The notes under the pieces were generated by a model, which did not search any database, had not been told where the DNA came from, and was given only the letters and a program-made list of their open reading frames with translations. The position numbers were made by a program, and so were the translations under genes. From contig OZ012694.1 in the NCBI GenBank assembly GCA_963942565.1, positions 35,310,950 to 35,374,949 on the forward strand: a stretch of 64,000 nt of DNA, read 5' to 3'. Below, piece after piece: positions 1 to 52,880 of this stretch; position 1 is the stretch's first letter, and every line of letters starts with the position of its first letter. The stretch is from Maea johnstoni. Lineage: Eukaryota > Annelida > Polychaeta > Spionida > Magelonidae.

Positions 1-920
1 GAATTCCTGTCATAAAACTATGATATTAATTAATGAGGGTTTTCCCAAGATCAATCAAGGGAAGAAACTGATTTAGAATTCAGTTTCTGTCACACAGGGT
101 CTTAGCCAGGTTTAGGAAACTGGGTGCCTAAAATTGGCTATTGTAAAATATTTGGGCGTCCAAAATTTTAAGGGGGATCACAATATACTCATATTTCAAC
201 CATAAACATGTATAAATCTATACAAATAAGGCATGATATCCTTATACAATTATATGCAGATGAAAAAATTAATTCAATTATATGCTTGAGATTGACATTT
301 TAAGAAATTCTTCACAAAATTTTTGGGTGTCCAGAGGGGTTCTTTTTAAGGGTTTGGGTGTCCAAAAAGACACCCAGACACCCTGCTGGCTAAGACCATG
401 CTGTCACACAACTAAAATGTTTACTTATGGGGATTCTCCCAAAATCAGCCTTTCATGGCACGGCAAATTAAAAGAGCAGAAAATCAGCTTTTTTAAGGTC
501 AGAATGTCTGTCACAGACCTTCTATATTAATCAATGAGAGTTTTTCCCAAGATCAATCAACGGAAGAAACTCATTTTTTAGCATTCAGAATTAGGTTTCT
601 GTCACACAACTAAAATGTTTATTTATGGGGATTCTCCCAAGATCAATCAAGATTAGGGCGAGAAGAAGTTTTTTTTCAATATCACAATAAAATTCCTGTC
701 ACATAACTAAATGCTAATTTATCATGGGAAGAATAACATTTTTTTAGAATTCACGTCTCACAAATAGAATGATTTTTAATAAGGCTTCTCCAAGAGCAAT
801 CAAATAAAGGGCAACTTATTTTCAGATCACTGTTACATAACTAAATATTCATTTATCAGTCGAATCAAGGGAAGAAAGTTATATTTTTTTCTAATTTCCA
901 TTGTATGTCACATAACTTGA
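1..920. repeat. Diverged tandem repeat, about 80-90 bp unit
   Basis: The words CTGTCACACAACTAAAATG, TTATGGGGATTCTCCCAA and GATCAATCAAGGGAAGAAA recur near 8, 401, 505, 597, 697 and 831. A hAT-type MITE (95-400) is inserted in it. No gene was seen. Confidence 0.7.
95..400. mobile_element. hAT-type MITE, CAGGGTCTTAGCCAG family (complete)
   Basis: It starts CAGGGTCTTAGCCAGG and ends CTGGCTAAGACCATG, and is flanked by the 8-bp duplication ctgtcaca (87-94 and 401-408). The 8-bp duplication and CAGGG end indicate the hAT superfamily. The interior is AT-rich with TTGGGTGTCCA motifs near both ends. It is inserted in the local tandem repeat. Confidence 0.85.
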
Positions 921-1401
921 AAGATTTGTTTGTGCAACTGGTTCAACATACTAAGGTATTAAGTAACTAGAGTTTACATGGTAGTCACAAAATGCTCCCA
1001 TCACATTTTAAAAGGACGGTATACTTCCTGTGTTTCCATCAAATTATCTTAATTTTTCCCCATGTTAGGCCAACATTTGTGAGAGTACATAGGTGAAGAT
1101 TCTATTTTGCATGAGAGACAGACAGACTTGTGAGACGTCTACAAAGGGTGAGAAGTCAGATGTGAGCTTGGTGAGAGTGCTCACAGACATTTGACGCAAC
1201 TCATCTCCTCCCCAGTACACCCATATCTTATCCAGGTTCCCAGAATATGCTACATGTATACTTATACATACTCCAGGGCTGCAATGATCAAGTAGGAAGG
1301 GTACTTTGGTGCATCATAATGAAGAACCCAAACTTTTAACAGTTGAATGGCCAGAGAGCCAAGGTGAAGTTTAACATTTGAGGATAACTTTTATTTAAAG
1401 C

Positions 1402-1876
1402 TAAGGCCACTCCAATTTAATTACTTGTCTTACGAGCTTTTTTTGGAAAAAAAATCCTGTCAGACTCCAAAAAAAAAGAAAAAAAAAGTCATCTTTGGTG
1501 TCTTACGGACGAAAGTGATTTTGAAATTTTCTGTCAGACTCCAAAAAAAAAAAAAAAAAAGTGCAAGTTTTAAGAATATTCTTTGTAAGTGTGAATTCAA
1601 TCAACTACAGGAAGCTATCATTGCTTTAGTAGAGCCTCAGACTTGAGGAGGTATACCTCCCACCCTTCAGGTTACAGGGATTAATAGATTGATTGATTTT
1701 ATTTAGTTGAGAATAGGCTGGTAGAAACATATCGCTACCAGTCCTAGTCGTCAGACTCTAAAAAAAATAAAAAAAATAAAAAAAGTCACATTTTTCAACT
1801 TTTTTTTTTATTCCAAAATGGCTCATTTCCTACCTCCTGAGCACGTAAGACAAGTAAATAAATTGGAGTGGCCTAA
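1402..1876. mobile_element. MITE with AAGGCCACTCCAATTTA termini
   Basis: The inverted ends are about 33 bp (GGCCACTCCAATTTAATTAC at left, complement of the same with one or two changes at right), both running into CTTGTCTTACG. Several copies of GTCAGACTCCAAAAAAA followed by A/G-rich tracts lie inside. An apparent retroelement tail is inserted near 1690-1755. Confidence 0.75.
1690..1755 (-). mobile_element. Retroelement 3' end (AATAAAATCAATCAATC tail)
   Basis: On the minus strand, CTACCAGCCTATTCTCAACT leads into AATAAAATCAATCAATC, the look of a LINE or SINE 3' end with a short tandem tail. It is only a fragment and the family was not recognised. Confidence 0.35.
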
Positions 1877-2375
1877 GGTGTTTTTTTATAGTAATTTGAA
1901 GATTTTGGGGAAACTGTGGCGAAAAATTTGTTCAGACACTTACAAAAAATATTTTTATTTCTCTAACTATGTGCAGATATCAGTGAGTATTGCACCAACC
2001 AAAACTTATCTCCTTCGTTCAAATGCATATGTTAAATACATTCAGATCATTCAAGAGTATAGATAGGAATTTTTTTTGGTCGGACGTAGAACTTATACTT
2101 GTTCAAACCATTGCAGCCCTGTGCAGGATCCTAGGAAGTTTATAGGAAACACAGATCACTGGTGCATCCACAATATATATTATTCAAAACAAAATGATGT
2201 TTAATTCGAGCGAGGAACCAAACATAGGTAAAGAACTTTACAAAAACAAAATAAGTTATAGGTAGCAAAGTTTGGGGGTAAATTAATCAAATCTTCAGGT
2301 TAGGAGTTAGACATCCCCCTTTCCTCACAATCTTTGACAGGAAATAAGTCTGATCTTGATTTAGTGACATTAGCT

Positions 2376-2564
2376 TGCAGGGTTCGACTTTCCCAGGGGC
2401 TAAAGGGGAATATGCCCCTAGATTATGCTGAGAGCCCCTAGATTTTTCAGACTAAGGGCGCAAAATAGTATGAATAATAACCAGAAATCCTGTTTTTGAC
2501 CACTTATTCTTTAGCAAAAGATCTTTTCGGGCTCCTAGCCTGAAATCTAAGTGTCAGACCCTGC
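2376..2564. mobile_element. Possible hAT-like short element
   Basis: It begins CAGGGTTCGACTTTCC and ends GTGTCAGACCCTG, with the repeated interior words AGCCCCTAGATTTTTCAG and GGCTCCTAGCCTGAAATCT. No 8-bp duplication could be matched, so the assignment rests on the ends only. Confidence 0.45.
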
Positions 2565-3010
2565 CTTGACAAGCTAATAGCTATGAGTGGTTGCTTCTTT
2601 TAACTGTACCCGAAAAAAGGTGGGTAGAAAGTGATAATTTAATTCTTCTTATATTTATTTGAAATGTGCAGACACCACAGAATTGCTTGGTAAAAAATAA
2701 ACTCCATGTGCCTTAAACATTCTGAAATTAATCATATTTGATTAATTTTTATTTTGTTAAACATCATTTGTAATGAAAAATGAAAAGAAAATGCAAGTCA
2801 GCAGTATACATTGGGTCAGTCGGGATCAAAAAAAAATAAAATAGTAAAAACAATATAATAAAATTATTAATGTACTACTTATTTACCAATCACAAGCACT
2901 TTGGAAATTATTGATAGAAAAACTATTCTGAGAGTCATTAACCTTGGCTTAAAAAGTGAGGATCAGCCTTCCTTTAGGATTTCTGACAAAGTAACAGTGC
3001 CTATGTTTAC

Positions 3011-43209
<40,199 letters not shown>

Positions 43210-43863
43210 TGTAACAGCCGAATGTAGACGACTTCTTTCTGAGCTGATGATCAAGTAAATGAAAATGAAAATTCCACCAAGTGAGGAAGTACGTTACTCG
43301 GCAGCCATTTTGAATAATGACGTCACTTCCAAAATATGATGTCACATGACCAATGATCTAGGTCACATGACCGAAACAAAACTTCATCGTATTTGAGAAA
43401 AATGGGGAAAATATATAAAAAAGATATAGGACATTGCAAAGATTCATGTTTTGGATGATGCAAACTCATGTACACCATATTTGAAGAACCAAAATAGAAG
43501 ATAAGAGGACGAAATCTTGACGCGCACCTGCTCCGGACACCAAACAAAATATGATTCTTTACTAATTTTACACATATAAACGCAACATTTTTCTTTAAAT
43601 ACATATACGGTGAAAAAAGCTCTTATCTTGCAGATAAAAGACAAGAAATGTACGACCAAGCTGCAATTTCGTTAGCACTATTTTCTTTACCACGCGGAAG
43701 GACATTGTTATAACTTTTTGACCTTTTAACCTCATCGGTACAAGCTCGTACAAGTGTATTCATCCACGGCGCAAGCCATTTGGGAGAAACATTCCTTAGA
43801 ATTTTGTCCCAGTTTTGATGAAAATTTCGCGAAAATTCGCAAGATGGATACCTGATGCGTGTC
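43210..43863. promoter_or_regulatory. Putative bidirectional promoter between REEP and KDM3
   Basis: There are 654 bp between two divergent start codons. Visible candidate sites include a YY1-like GCAGCCATTTTG near 43302, a full CRE TGACGTCA at 43318-43325 directly followed by CTTCC (ETS core), and GTCACATGAC at 43341-43350 with a near-identical GGTCACATGACC at 43361-43372 (MITF/TFE or USF type E-boxes). AGGAAGT (ETS) lies near 43284. No TATA box stands out at either start. The region is richer in CpG than the introns around it and free of recognisable transposons. Motif identity is seen; promoter function is inferred from position. Confidence 0.6.
43844..43855 (+). promoter_or_regulatory. 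Three-codon upstream ORF before the KDM3 start
   Basis: ATG GAT ACC TGA reads as a minimal upstream ORF. Its stop overlaps the next in-frame ATG at 43855 (TGATG), and nine bases later comes the better-context ATG at 43864. If it lies inside the 5' UTR it could throttle initiation or favour reinitiation. The transcription start is unknown, so this is only a possibility. Confidence 0.3.
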
Positions 43864-44019
43864 ATGGCGTTTAAGTTTAGGGAAGAGATCGTAGGAAAGC
43901 GGTTTCTGTCTGTCAGAAGCCCCGGGAAATTGAAGTTGAACAAGATTTCCGAGTGGGAATGGCGGGCAGGAGTGGTCCGTGCAGTTACTCACAAAGACAC
44001 CGCAAATAAGGATTTAACG
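43864..44019 (+). CDS. KDM3: KDM3/JMJD1C-type histone demethylase, first coding exon
   Basis: This exon has 156 nt (52 codons) ending in phase 0 at ACG before a gtaaga donor. It encodes MAFKFREEIVGKRFLSVRS and, further on, EWRAGVVRAVTHKDTANKDL. Human JMJD1C, from memory, begins MAVETRAELVGKRFLCV and has WRAGVIRAVSHRDSRNPDLA, so the start, the spacing to V-G-K-R-F-L and the W-R-A-G-V-x-R-A-V block all match. In this family the exon opens the N-terminal domain; the zinc finger and JmjC catalytic domain that remove H3K9me1/2 lie far downstream and are not in view. An in-frame ATG at 43855 would add three residues (MRV), but it has a weak context (C at -3), while 43864 has G at -3 and G at +4 and the family length. 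The expected next residues (V-Y-V-E-F-D-x type) were not found up to 64000. Confidence 0.85.
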
Positions 44020-45482
44020 GTAAGAATTTTCTCTTTTTCTTTACTTCAGTGGCACGGAAGTGTATCATTTTACTTCTCATACGTGATCAGATATGTCCTC
44101 TATGCGTGTGACTTCGAATTATGCACATTGCATCATAGAAAGAGGCCAAAATCACACATTGTTTTGGGGGTATCCCCTCCCGGAACGCGAGTACAACTTG
44201 TCAATTTACGTGTGGTTGTGTCCTCCACAGTGAGACCTCAGTGTTATTGAATCGCACTCTTTGGCCGTGGTCGCGCTTCTCCCGTCAACTTCCGATTGCT
44301 AACACACACACTGTGTACTACTTATCTATTTGCTGCACTAATTGCAATGTTGTTGAAGTGGTTTCATTGCGGAATGGACATCAGTAGTTTGCTGAGCCCT
44401 GAAATTCTAATTTACCGTACCATACCACTGCGTGTATGTCGCCTATGTTCTCAGTGTCAGTGGCATATACACTTTATACAGTTTACTCACACACTCACTT
44501 GGTGGAACTTATGAATTAGACATACCCTTGCTAGTTCGATCTTTACAGTTTACCCCTTTTTGATGACATATTGGCAATTAACTGCACTACCCGCATATAT
44601 AAATTTTACTTATGGGGAACTATAGTAGTGGAAAGTTGATGAAAGATTGGTCAACTTGAAAAAGTCGAGACTGTCAAAATGAAAAGGACTGGGTTGTGTA
44701 TAGTTTCAGGGTTTAGAGATATGATGGATATCAAATGTGATTATTCTATAAGGAAAATTTATTTTCTATTTGAAAACGACTTCTTGATTTCCAATAACAG
44801 ATTGATGATAGCAATTTTAAAAGTTCATGATTTAGCAACTATTTAAGTCTAGTTACTCCACCTCTCAAAAGAATCAACTTTCCATAATAGGGATGATGCA
44901 AGTGCCATTCCTTTCTATGTAAGTTCCTGAAAAACTATCAAAGTTTCTTTCTTTAGAAATGATGTTGGCATGGTAAAAACATTTCCAGATTTTTTTTTCA
45001 TAATTCCTCTGCAAATCTCATAAAATTCTATATGTGTACAGTATACCATTTATAGAAATGGCTTTAAGGTGCAACAACTTGGCCAAAATTAAATTTTTCA
45101 CCAAAAGGAACACATTTTTAAAGTGAATGAAAGAAATGATTTCCTATGTATAGCTTTGGAAATCTTTCTGAACTCTTTGACCTGACCTTAGAAAACCTAA
45201 ACTGGTTATACAAACCAGAGGTTGAAGATAGTATTTAACATATGGTTAAATATTATTCTTTTAACTGTGGTTTGATAACCGTGTATGATCTCATTAAGTG
45301 AATTAGTTTTCAGATACATGTTGGTTTTGTTAAGGGCGTTTAGTAATAAAAAAACAAACTTCAATGATATTTTTAAATCATGAAAATTGAAATTAATTAA
45401 ATTAAGGTAGAAAGGACTCTTCAACGCCTATTTAATTATTTTGCTAGATTGAGACAAGATATTGGGGATGATATATATAAAT

Positions 45483-45487
<5 letters not shown>

Positions 45488-45541
<54 letters not shown>
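45488..45541. repeat. Microsatellite (TA)n
   Basis: About 54 bp of TA repeat in KDM3 intron 1. Confidence 0.97.
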
Positions 45542-45547
<6 letters not shown>

Positions 45548-47159
45548 TCAACCACTAGATATGTTGTACATATGAATTGTACTTCACCACAATGTTCAGT
45601 CTGGTTTTGATTTAATGAAAGTAGGTTTGTGCTATAAAGGTAATGCTGTGCTATTGCTAAAAGTAGTCTTAGTGCCAAGTGCCTTTTAGTTGCAAAAGCA
45701 TGGAGACCTGTTTTCTTATACTTACTTCAATATGGCAGGCCATTTCCTACATATAGTGTGCTTCCGTGAACAGATATAGGCTAGAAACTTTCCTTTAAAA
45801 GACTCAGACTACCAAAACCCTCTTTTCAACTGTGGGTCCTGATCCTAAATCTGCCGTTAAAGATTTCCTTTGTTTATGTGTATATGGGAGTAGTGGTTTT
45901 GACTTGCCTGCGTGTGTGGATGATGTAGTCACCCTACGAGGAGGAGCGGGAGCGGGAAGGCGCTTGCCAGAGGAATGTGTCCTTGACTGCCAGTATGTAA
46001 TTATCACATAGTTTGTGTTCAATGCTCAGTAGGTGTAGAAGACAGACCGACCCTGGCGCAAATACATGTGTGACAAAAATACAGGTCCTCTGTCTGAAAT
46101 GCACTTGCCAGTCCCAACTAGTTGTTTCTTATATTTATGCAATTTGTGCCTAAATCTGGATGTATGATTTTCGTGAGCATATTACTTTCCCCTAAAAACA
46201 AACAAAAAAAAATCAAATGGTAGATGTCCTTCTCATTTTCTTATTCTTTCTGTTTTAAATCCTAATCCTGATTTTAAACCAAAATGTATAAATGGTTAGA
46301 AAGTTGTGATGAGAATATGGGAAGTGTATTATTATTCAAATATAGAGTGGTGACAGTAAACTATCTCTTATTATATATGAATGTCTAGAGCAAGGTCTTA
46401 TTTTAATGTTGAAAGATCCAAGAGGAGGTCCTTGTGTTTTATTACATGCAGCAATTGTGTAGGGTTAACAATGGTATTTATTCCAATTGCAATACCTAGA
46501 ATAAGAAGCTGATCAAAGGTTTTTGTTGTAGTCCTTTAAGTTAAGTAGACAGACAGAACAGTCTTATTGGTATCCCTGTGAAACACCAATTAACATATTC
46601 CTCTTTATATCTTATGCTAATTTCATATGAATAGAATTTTTTGTCATTAAACTACTTATTTAGCTGGCAGAGACACTATTTAGGATAATTAATCAATCTG
46701 AATTTATTTTGTTAAAAAATTAATTAAAAAATGAAGGTGATTTTGTGGTCGAACTGGCGAATGAATATGAAGTTACCCAGTTTTGCAGTTAATTGGCAAT
46801 CATCGCCATACCTTAAAATATCTTTATGTATGGTTATTTACTTTTTGCAGGTATTTAAATTATTCAAAACCAATGAATGATAAAAACATTTTAAATACCC
46901 TCGATTCCTGCTATGTTTGTTACAACTACCAACACTCTTGCCGCTATCTTGGTGTACATATATTTATATTTGACTTGGTTGAATCACTTGATGTCTTCAC
47001 CAATTAAATACTTCGTTTTTGCCATGAGCCTTTTCTTGTATAAATCTAGGTTTTGATAACTTGGACAGATTCTTTTGAATATCTTGCAGAATTGACTGTG
47101 TACCTGGTGGTGTATTTCCTCACTAATGTAATATGAAACAAGGTTGTACTGTACGGAAC

Positions 47160-47450
47160 CTCAGTTGATTGGCATCAGGGATTGCCTCTCCGCGTCTTAG
47201 CGCTGTCTGACTGATAAGTTAGCGAGGTATTGGTAATGGTAGAACCTTGCTCCCTACCCAATTTCCTCTGCCAGAGGCGGAGATCAGATAACCCAACGGT
47301 CACTTTTCCTCCTAAGGCTTTCGGGCTTCGCCAGCTGTGGCACGGCACCATAAGGAAAGATGTGGAGTCCATCTTTAGGGGAGCAGTTGCCGAGAATGTA
47401 GGTCACTGCATTTGTACGCTATATGCTGGCATATACTTATCTTAGAACAA
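47160..47450. promoter_or_regulatory. GC-richer repeat-free island in KDM3 intron 1
   Basis: A complex, non-repetitive stretch (TGATTGGCATCAGGG, CCTCTGCCAGAGGCGG, CTTCGCCAGCTGTGGC) stands in AT-rich intron. An open frame with a possible gtaggt donor crosses it, but the peptide is not recognised and does not fit KDM3. It could be a conserved non-coding element or a worn transposon. Confidence 0.2.
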
Positions 47451-50400
47451 CAAGTTTCCCTCTCTTTTCTTAGTGCAAGTGATGTGTAAGCAAGCAATTG
47501 AGTTATTTATTATTTCACCTCATATTTGTGTTCATCGTTCATTTTCAGAAGGTATTTTGACTCAACTAAAAACATGTTAAGAATCATGAGTATAGTTTTT
47601 GAGGCTTGGCATGTTCAAAGATGCACAAGTCTAAAGCAGAGGTCTACTTTCCAGTCAGTCCGTCAGTACAGACTGGTGAAATTTTGCCACGGAAGGACAC
47701 ATCTTGATATTAGCCCTTCGAGGGACTGGCAGGGCTTTAAGTACTTCACACCCTCTTCTTGGGGCCATCAAGTGGTCAGAGTAGCAGGACTGGCAAAAGG
47801 GTGGTGGGACCTGCAGAATCGGGAAGCAGCCCATGTGTTGAGACTGGCAGGAAAATCAATTGATAGTAAACCTCTACTAAATATATGAATTTTGCAAGGT
47901 ATTGTTGAAGCAACTAAAATGGCATACATATTTTGTTATGAAGATATGGATTCTATGGTTCAGGACTTCAGGTTCAAAATATAATTGAGCACAATGTTTT
48001 AAAGAGATCTGATTTAAGGAGGCTCCTCATTTGCAGAAATTGGTAATTTTTTGGAGTAAATGATTTTGCCAGCTGGCTAACCCTAAGTGGCTTTGTGTGT
48101 GCGTTTTGTGCTATCAGCATTTGATAATCCATCCCGTTCACTTGAGGAGCAGGTCACCTGAAGTTCAAGGTTTCTCGTAAAACCACATATGAATTTTCAG
48201 CCTGGGGCCCTCACAATTAATATATTCTGTCCAATTCAGATATTCACAGTCTGTAGTTAGGACACCATGTTTATGAATATGGTTTTCTATAATGAATGCT
48301 ATGTACAGATCCCTATCATTCATTATGAACATTTTTGAATATTGAACAATTCAAGGCGTTGTCTTCAATAATTTTGTCTGGTTTCATTTAAAACCATTGA
48401 CTAAAGACAACATTTTTTCCTATCATATTTGACTTATAAATCAGGAATGTATATTTTTTGAAATTAAAAAGACCTGAGCACTGTACTTGATAATTAAGAT
48501 TGTAAAACACTATGTCTTTTTAAATCAACTTTTTTCAAATACAGAATTTTGATAATTTTCTAAAATGGTCAGTCATAACTTTCTGGGTGTCAGTCATATT
48601 TACCAATGGAGATTTTTCTCTACAGATACCTTGCATCTTCTTTTAGAAAAGTGAATTGAATGGTATCTTTAAATTATGTCAGGTAGCATAATAGCATATA
48701 CATCTAAATGAACCAAATTGTTTTAAATGTCTAGAAATTTTTGACCAAACTGTACATATTGGTGTCCAAATTTTGCCTTGTAACCCTGCTGGCTAAGTTC
48801 TCGTCGCAAATATTTCTCTAGATACTGAAAGTATAACTGGCCTGACTGGGTAATTAATCTGACTGGGGGACATCTTTAGAAACAAGATGCTTTATTCATT
48901 TTTCTACCTTGTAAATATCAGCCAATTTCTCTAGTCCAAAATCATAACTATGAAGCTCAAATACAGATAAAGTTATTTAAGGTATTTTAAATACCAATAT
49001 TTTAATGTTTTCAGATTTTTTCTAAAAACCCTCACAAATATTGCAAATGAATTGTGATAGCATACTCTTCCCTAGACTTCTTGGATCCTTCCTTAGGTAG
49101 GAATAGACATGTTAAGTGCAATCCATGTTATGTGAAGTTATTTCTAGTTTAGACTAACAGGCCTATATATATCCACTGATGCTCATTAGCCCCAACAGCT
49201 GACCAAAGGAAATTGACCAAATTACATAACACTGTCATCTTGCCTGGGGTGACCGTTAGCACTGCTGAAAAGGGTGTGATTTGGAAGCTGGTCATTGTAT
49301 AGTATCTCAAAGAACCGTGCAATTATAGAAGAAACACAAATAGCTCTGCTGTTGAAACTTAGATAGGTTTCTGTGAGGTTGCAAAGGAAATATTATGGTC
49401 TAGGGTTAATGAGGAAAGAGTTAAGGGGGTCATGGAATCACAACTTAATTTACCGCCTTGTCTGTCCTAAAAGAATCATGAAGATGTTCATGGTTTGAAG
49501 GATTTCGTTGATATGTAAATAAGTATTGAAGGCCGGATAGTTTCACCATATCCGTCGTGAACAAAAAAAAAGCTTTGTCTCATAGGTAGAGTTTTAAACA
49601 AGATTCTCTGAAAGGAGACTTGAAATAGATTGTTTTCTTCAATCATCTTGTGTATGTGTCGATCAGAGTTTCTCCTACATAGATCTGCTGTTTTGTTAGG
49701 ATTATCAGTTAATAAGTATGGCCTTCAACATTGGAATATCATGTAAGGCGTTTAGGAGACAATGTTGAACTAATAGTTTTGATCATTTATTAACTTTGTC
49801 CATTTGTTGAGGCTAGTTGATTTATATGTGGTGAAGTTTTTAGTTATATGATCAGAATGATGATGAACTGAAAACATGTATTAATGGTTACGGAGGGTAC
49901 TATTTCGTTAGATTTGTGCAATATGTACGGCCCATGGTGAGACAAATCAGAAGCAACAACACTGTTCAAAGTCTCAGATAGTTGGTACTAATAATTTCTC
50001 TTTCTCTCTGAATGATTAGATTATTTTATCATTGGAGGTTGACTTGTAGAACTTTGCAGTTGCATTTCGCATTTGATTATTTTACCAATGTGTGATGGCT
50101 CAGTATGGACAGGAGAATTTTTTTCTGCTGACTGGTTTGCTGACTGGTTTACTTGTATTGAGTTACTTCGATGAAAGGATTCAATGTCGTTGTGACATTA
50201 TTTTCCCTCAAGTATTTTTTTCACGCAGGCACCCACAGGTCGATGGTAACTTATAAATGTATAGTGCAGGGTAGTGGCTTGCTGCCTCATACCACATTGT
50301 GTTGTCCCTGCTCTGAGCGGTTGCCTGTCGCTGGTACAGGCTGTTTCCCTATTGATTACTAGCAAGCCTTTGATGTATTGGGAACATGGCTGGCATATCT

Positions 50401-50499
50401 AACAGGCCTAGAAATGAATCAATGCAAGCAGTTAATACACAAACGATTGGTAAAAATGCGCTTTTTCATTTGCACTCCATCAAAGGGTGGTGAATTGAA

Positions 50500-51110
50500 A
50501 TAGAGCGTCCTGCTAAGCAGCCGATTGTTTGGATTTCTTAATCAAGCAGCCATCCTGAAAACTGCTTGATTTCAGTCGTGCTGGTGATAGTGGAGCTTTA
50601 AAGGAGGAGACTTCGCCCCGGACAAGATTCGGAATGCCTCAGTACCTCCAATCTGCCACCACCACTGGGCCGCTGTCCTCAAGGCAAGACCCTCTGATAT
50701 GCGAGCTGTTTGCCTGTTTTGTATGGCTCTTATCTCAAACCTGAATAGGCAATGTTTATTTCAGACTTGGCCGAGTGCCAGCCGGGTAGGCAGGCCGGGG
50801 ATTTCCAGGCGCCTTAATTCCTTCACTGACAACTATTATGCTCCCTGCAAGTGGAGTAGTAAGCTGCTCGACAATTTAAAGCTCTGACCTAGACGCAGGG
50901 GAGCGTGCAGTCGTCAACTTGTGATGTTTGTGTGGGTTTTGCATGGAGGTTTCCCTCCCGACAAAGGCGGAGGCAGCTCCCTAATCAATCTGCGCTACAG
51001 GACGGCCCTGGCATTTTGTTGGGTATTGTTCGCAGAGCTCATCATGTTATTGTGGGCGAGAAGATGGCTCTGATCAGCACGCTGTGCAGCCACCAATAGA
51101 ACTTAACCTG
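50500..51110. promoter_or_regulatory. GC-richer repeat-free island in KDM3 intron 1
   Basis: About 600 bp of high-complexity sequence with CpGs (CTTCGCCCCGGACAAGATTC, GGTAGGCAGGCCGGGGATTT) and no recognised protein or repeat. An intronic regulatory element is plausible. Cross-species conservation would decide. Confidence 0.25.
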
Positions 51111-51333
51111 ATAATGCTCAGCTCAAACTCTTGAAATTGTCACATGTATCTTAGATACTTCATAGGACAATAACTCGAAAATTTGATTATTTTACAAAAT
51201 ATTTGAGGGACAGTTGGTGGTAGTTTTCTGAATTGCAATATTTTTCTCTCAAAGGCTCAACCATTTCCCCAACTATGATTTAATCTGAAAGATTACAACT
51301 AAATTGTGAGGCTGTTTTTCACAGCTGTGCCCT

Positions 51334-51483
51334 TTAACCCATCCATGCTTAGGGCACATACAAATACCTTAAGGTAACCCTGTAGCAGTCCATCTTCATA
51401 TCTTTGAGAAAATTGCTTTCAAAGCTGAGTTCCTTTCTTCTGTGTTAAACCACACATGCAGACTATGAGTGTGAATGGGTTAA
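51334..51483. mobile_element. 150-bp TTAA MITE with TTAACCCAT ends
   Basis: The left end TTAACCCATCCATGCT and the complemented right end TTAACCCATTCACACT form the inverted repeat, including the TTAA target. No coding frame was seen. Confidence 0.7.
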
Positions 51484-52249
51484 ATCATAAGAAAGCTGTT
51501 AAGTTCAGAGAGATATTCTAATGTGCTTTTCAAGCATTCTAGGGGACCCTTCATGCCGACATCTCTTATCAATCTCCTCACTGCAGAGACACTTGGGTAG
51601 GTCCTTAGAATCTGCAATGGAATGGCCAACTCACACTTCCTTTTATGAGCTCTGAGTGTTAGAACTCTCCACAGGTTATTTCACTTTCTAGGTTCTTGAG
51701 CATATATTGACAGGCCAGGAATAACATGGGAAACTGGCCAATATTTGTGCGCTGTACATCCTCTTTTAATATCAATTGTGAGCATGCCAATAATATTCTT
51801 AGGGAATGCATATATCACATGAATAGTTCTAAGACAGTAAACAGTTTGTAAGAAGTTGTCTGGTATAACACATTTATGTCGAACTATTGGTTCAGGTTGA
51901 ATCTGACACATTTTGAAAGAATTTGTTATAAAGCATTCCACAATGAGTCAGTATTGGTAAAGGATGTCTAGGATTTGATTTAAAAACAACAATAAAACAG
52001 TGGTTCTGTTTCAATTTTTAATCCCTCTTTCAAATATTTATCAAATGATGACGCTTTGATGAAAACCCAACAATCCACTCCCTTAAGAAATCTTTTTGTA
52101 AATTCTTGCTGTATTCTCAAGTTATTTTCAAAATTACCATGATAGAGACCATAGCTTACAAATTATACTCACATTATGGAGACATGCATAAAGGCATTTT
52201 GAATTTTTTATGGGCCCCCTTAACAGGTAAGAAGGAAATGTGAGATGTG

Positions 52250-52880
52250 AAAAATGTATCTCTCCTAGTTGGTTCGTATTTAGTATTTAGATGGAGTATG
52301 GGTAACGGTATGAAATATGAATATAAAAAATGTATCTCTCCTAGTTGGTTCGTATTTAGTATTTAGAGGTAGTATGGGTAACGATATGAAATATGAATAT
52401 AAAGAATGTATCTCTCCTAGTTGGTTCCTATTTAGTATTTAGAGGGAGTATGGGTAACGATATGAAATATGAATATAAAAAATGGATCTCTCCTAGTTGG
52501 TTCCTATTTAGTATTTAGAGGGAGTATGGGTAACAATATGAAATATGATTATAAAAAATGGACCTCTCTAAGTTGGTTCCAATTTAGTATTGCGAAGGAG
52601 TAGGGGTAATAGTATTGTGGAGTGGGTTTAAAGGGAATATGAGATATGAAAAATGGATGTCTCCTATTTGGTTCCAATTTAGTATTGCGAAGGAGTAGGG
52701 GTAATGGTATCGTGGAGTGGGTTTGAAGGGAATATGAGATATGAAAAATGGATGTCTCCTATTTGGTTCCTATTTAGTATTAGGGAGGAGTAGGGGTAAT
52801 GGTATCCTGGAGTGGGTTTAAAGGGAATATGAGATATGAAAAAGGGATGTCTCCTATTTGGTCTTGTTTAGTATTACAGA
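52250..52880. repeat. 76-bp minisatellite grading into a ~90-bp form
   Basis: TCTCCTAGTTGGTTC, TATTTAGTATTTAGAGG and GAGTATGGGTAACG repeat about every 76 bp from 52250 to 52620. Then a longer variant (GGAGTAGGGGTAATGGTATC, GTGGGTTTAAAGGGAATATG) continues to 52880. Confidence 0.9.

Noticed and set aside
1060-1220. Possible REEP exon 6 on the minus strand after a CCTTTGTAG-like acceptor
   Set aside because: The downstream peptide does not resemble the REEP tail and there is no good donor.
43444-43992. Minus-strand frames in the REEP-KDM3 promoter interval as extra REEP 5' exons
   Set aside because: The peptides are unknown, there is no fitting donor-acceptor chain, and the REEP N-terminus is already complete at 43209.
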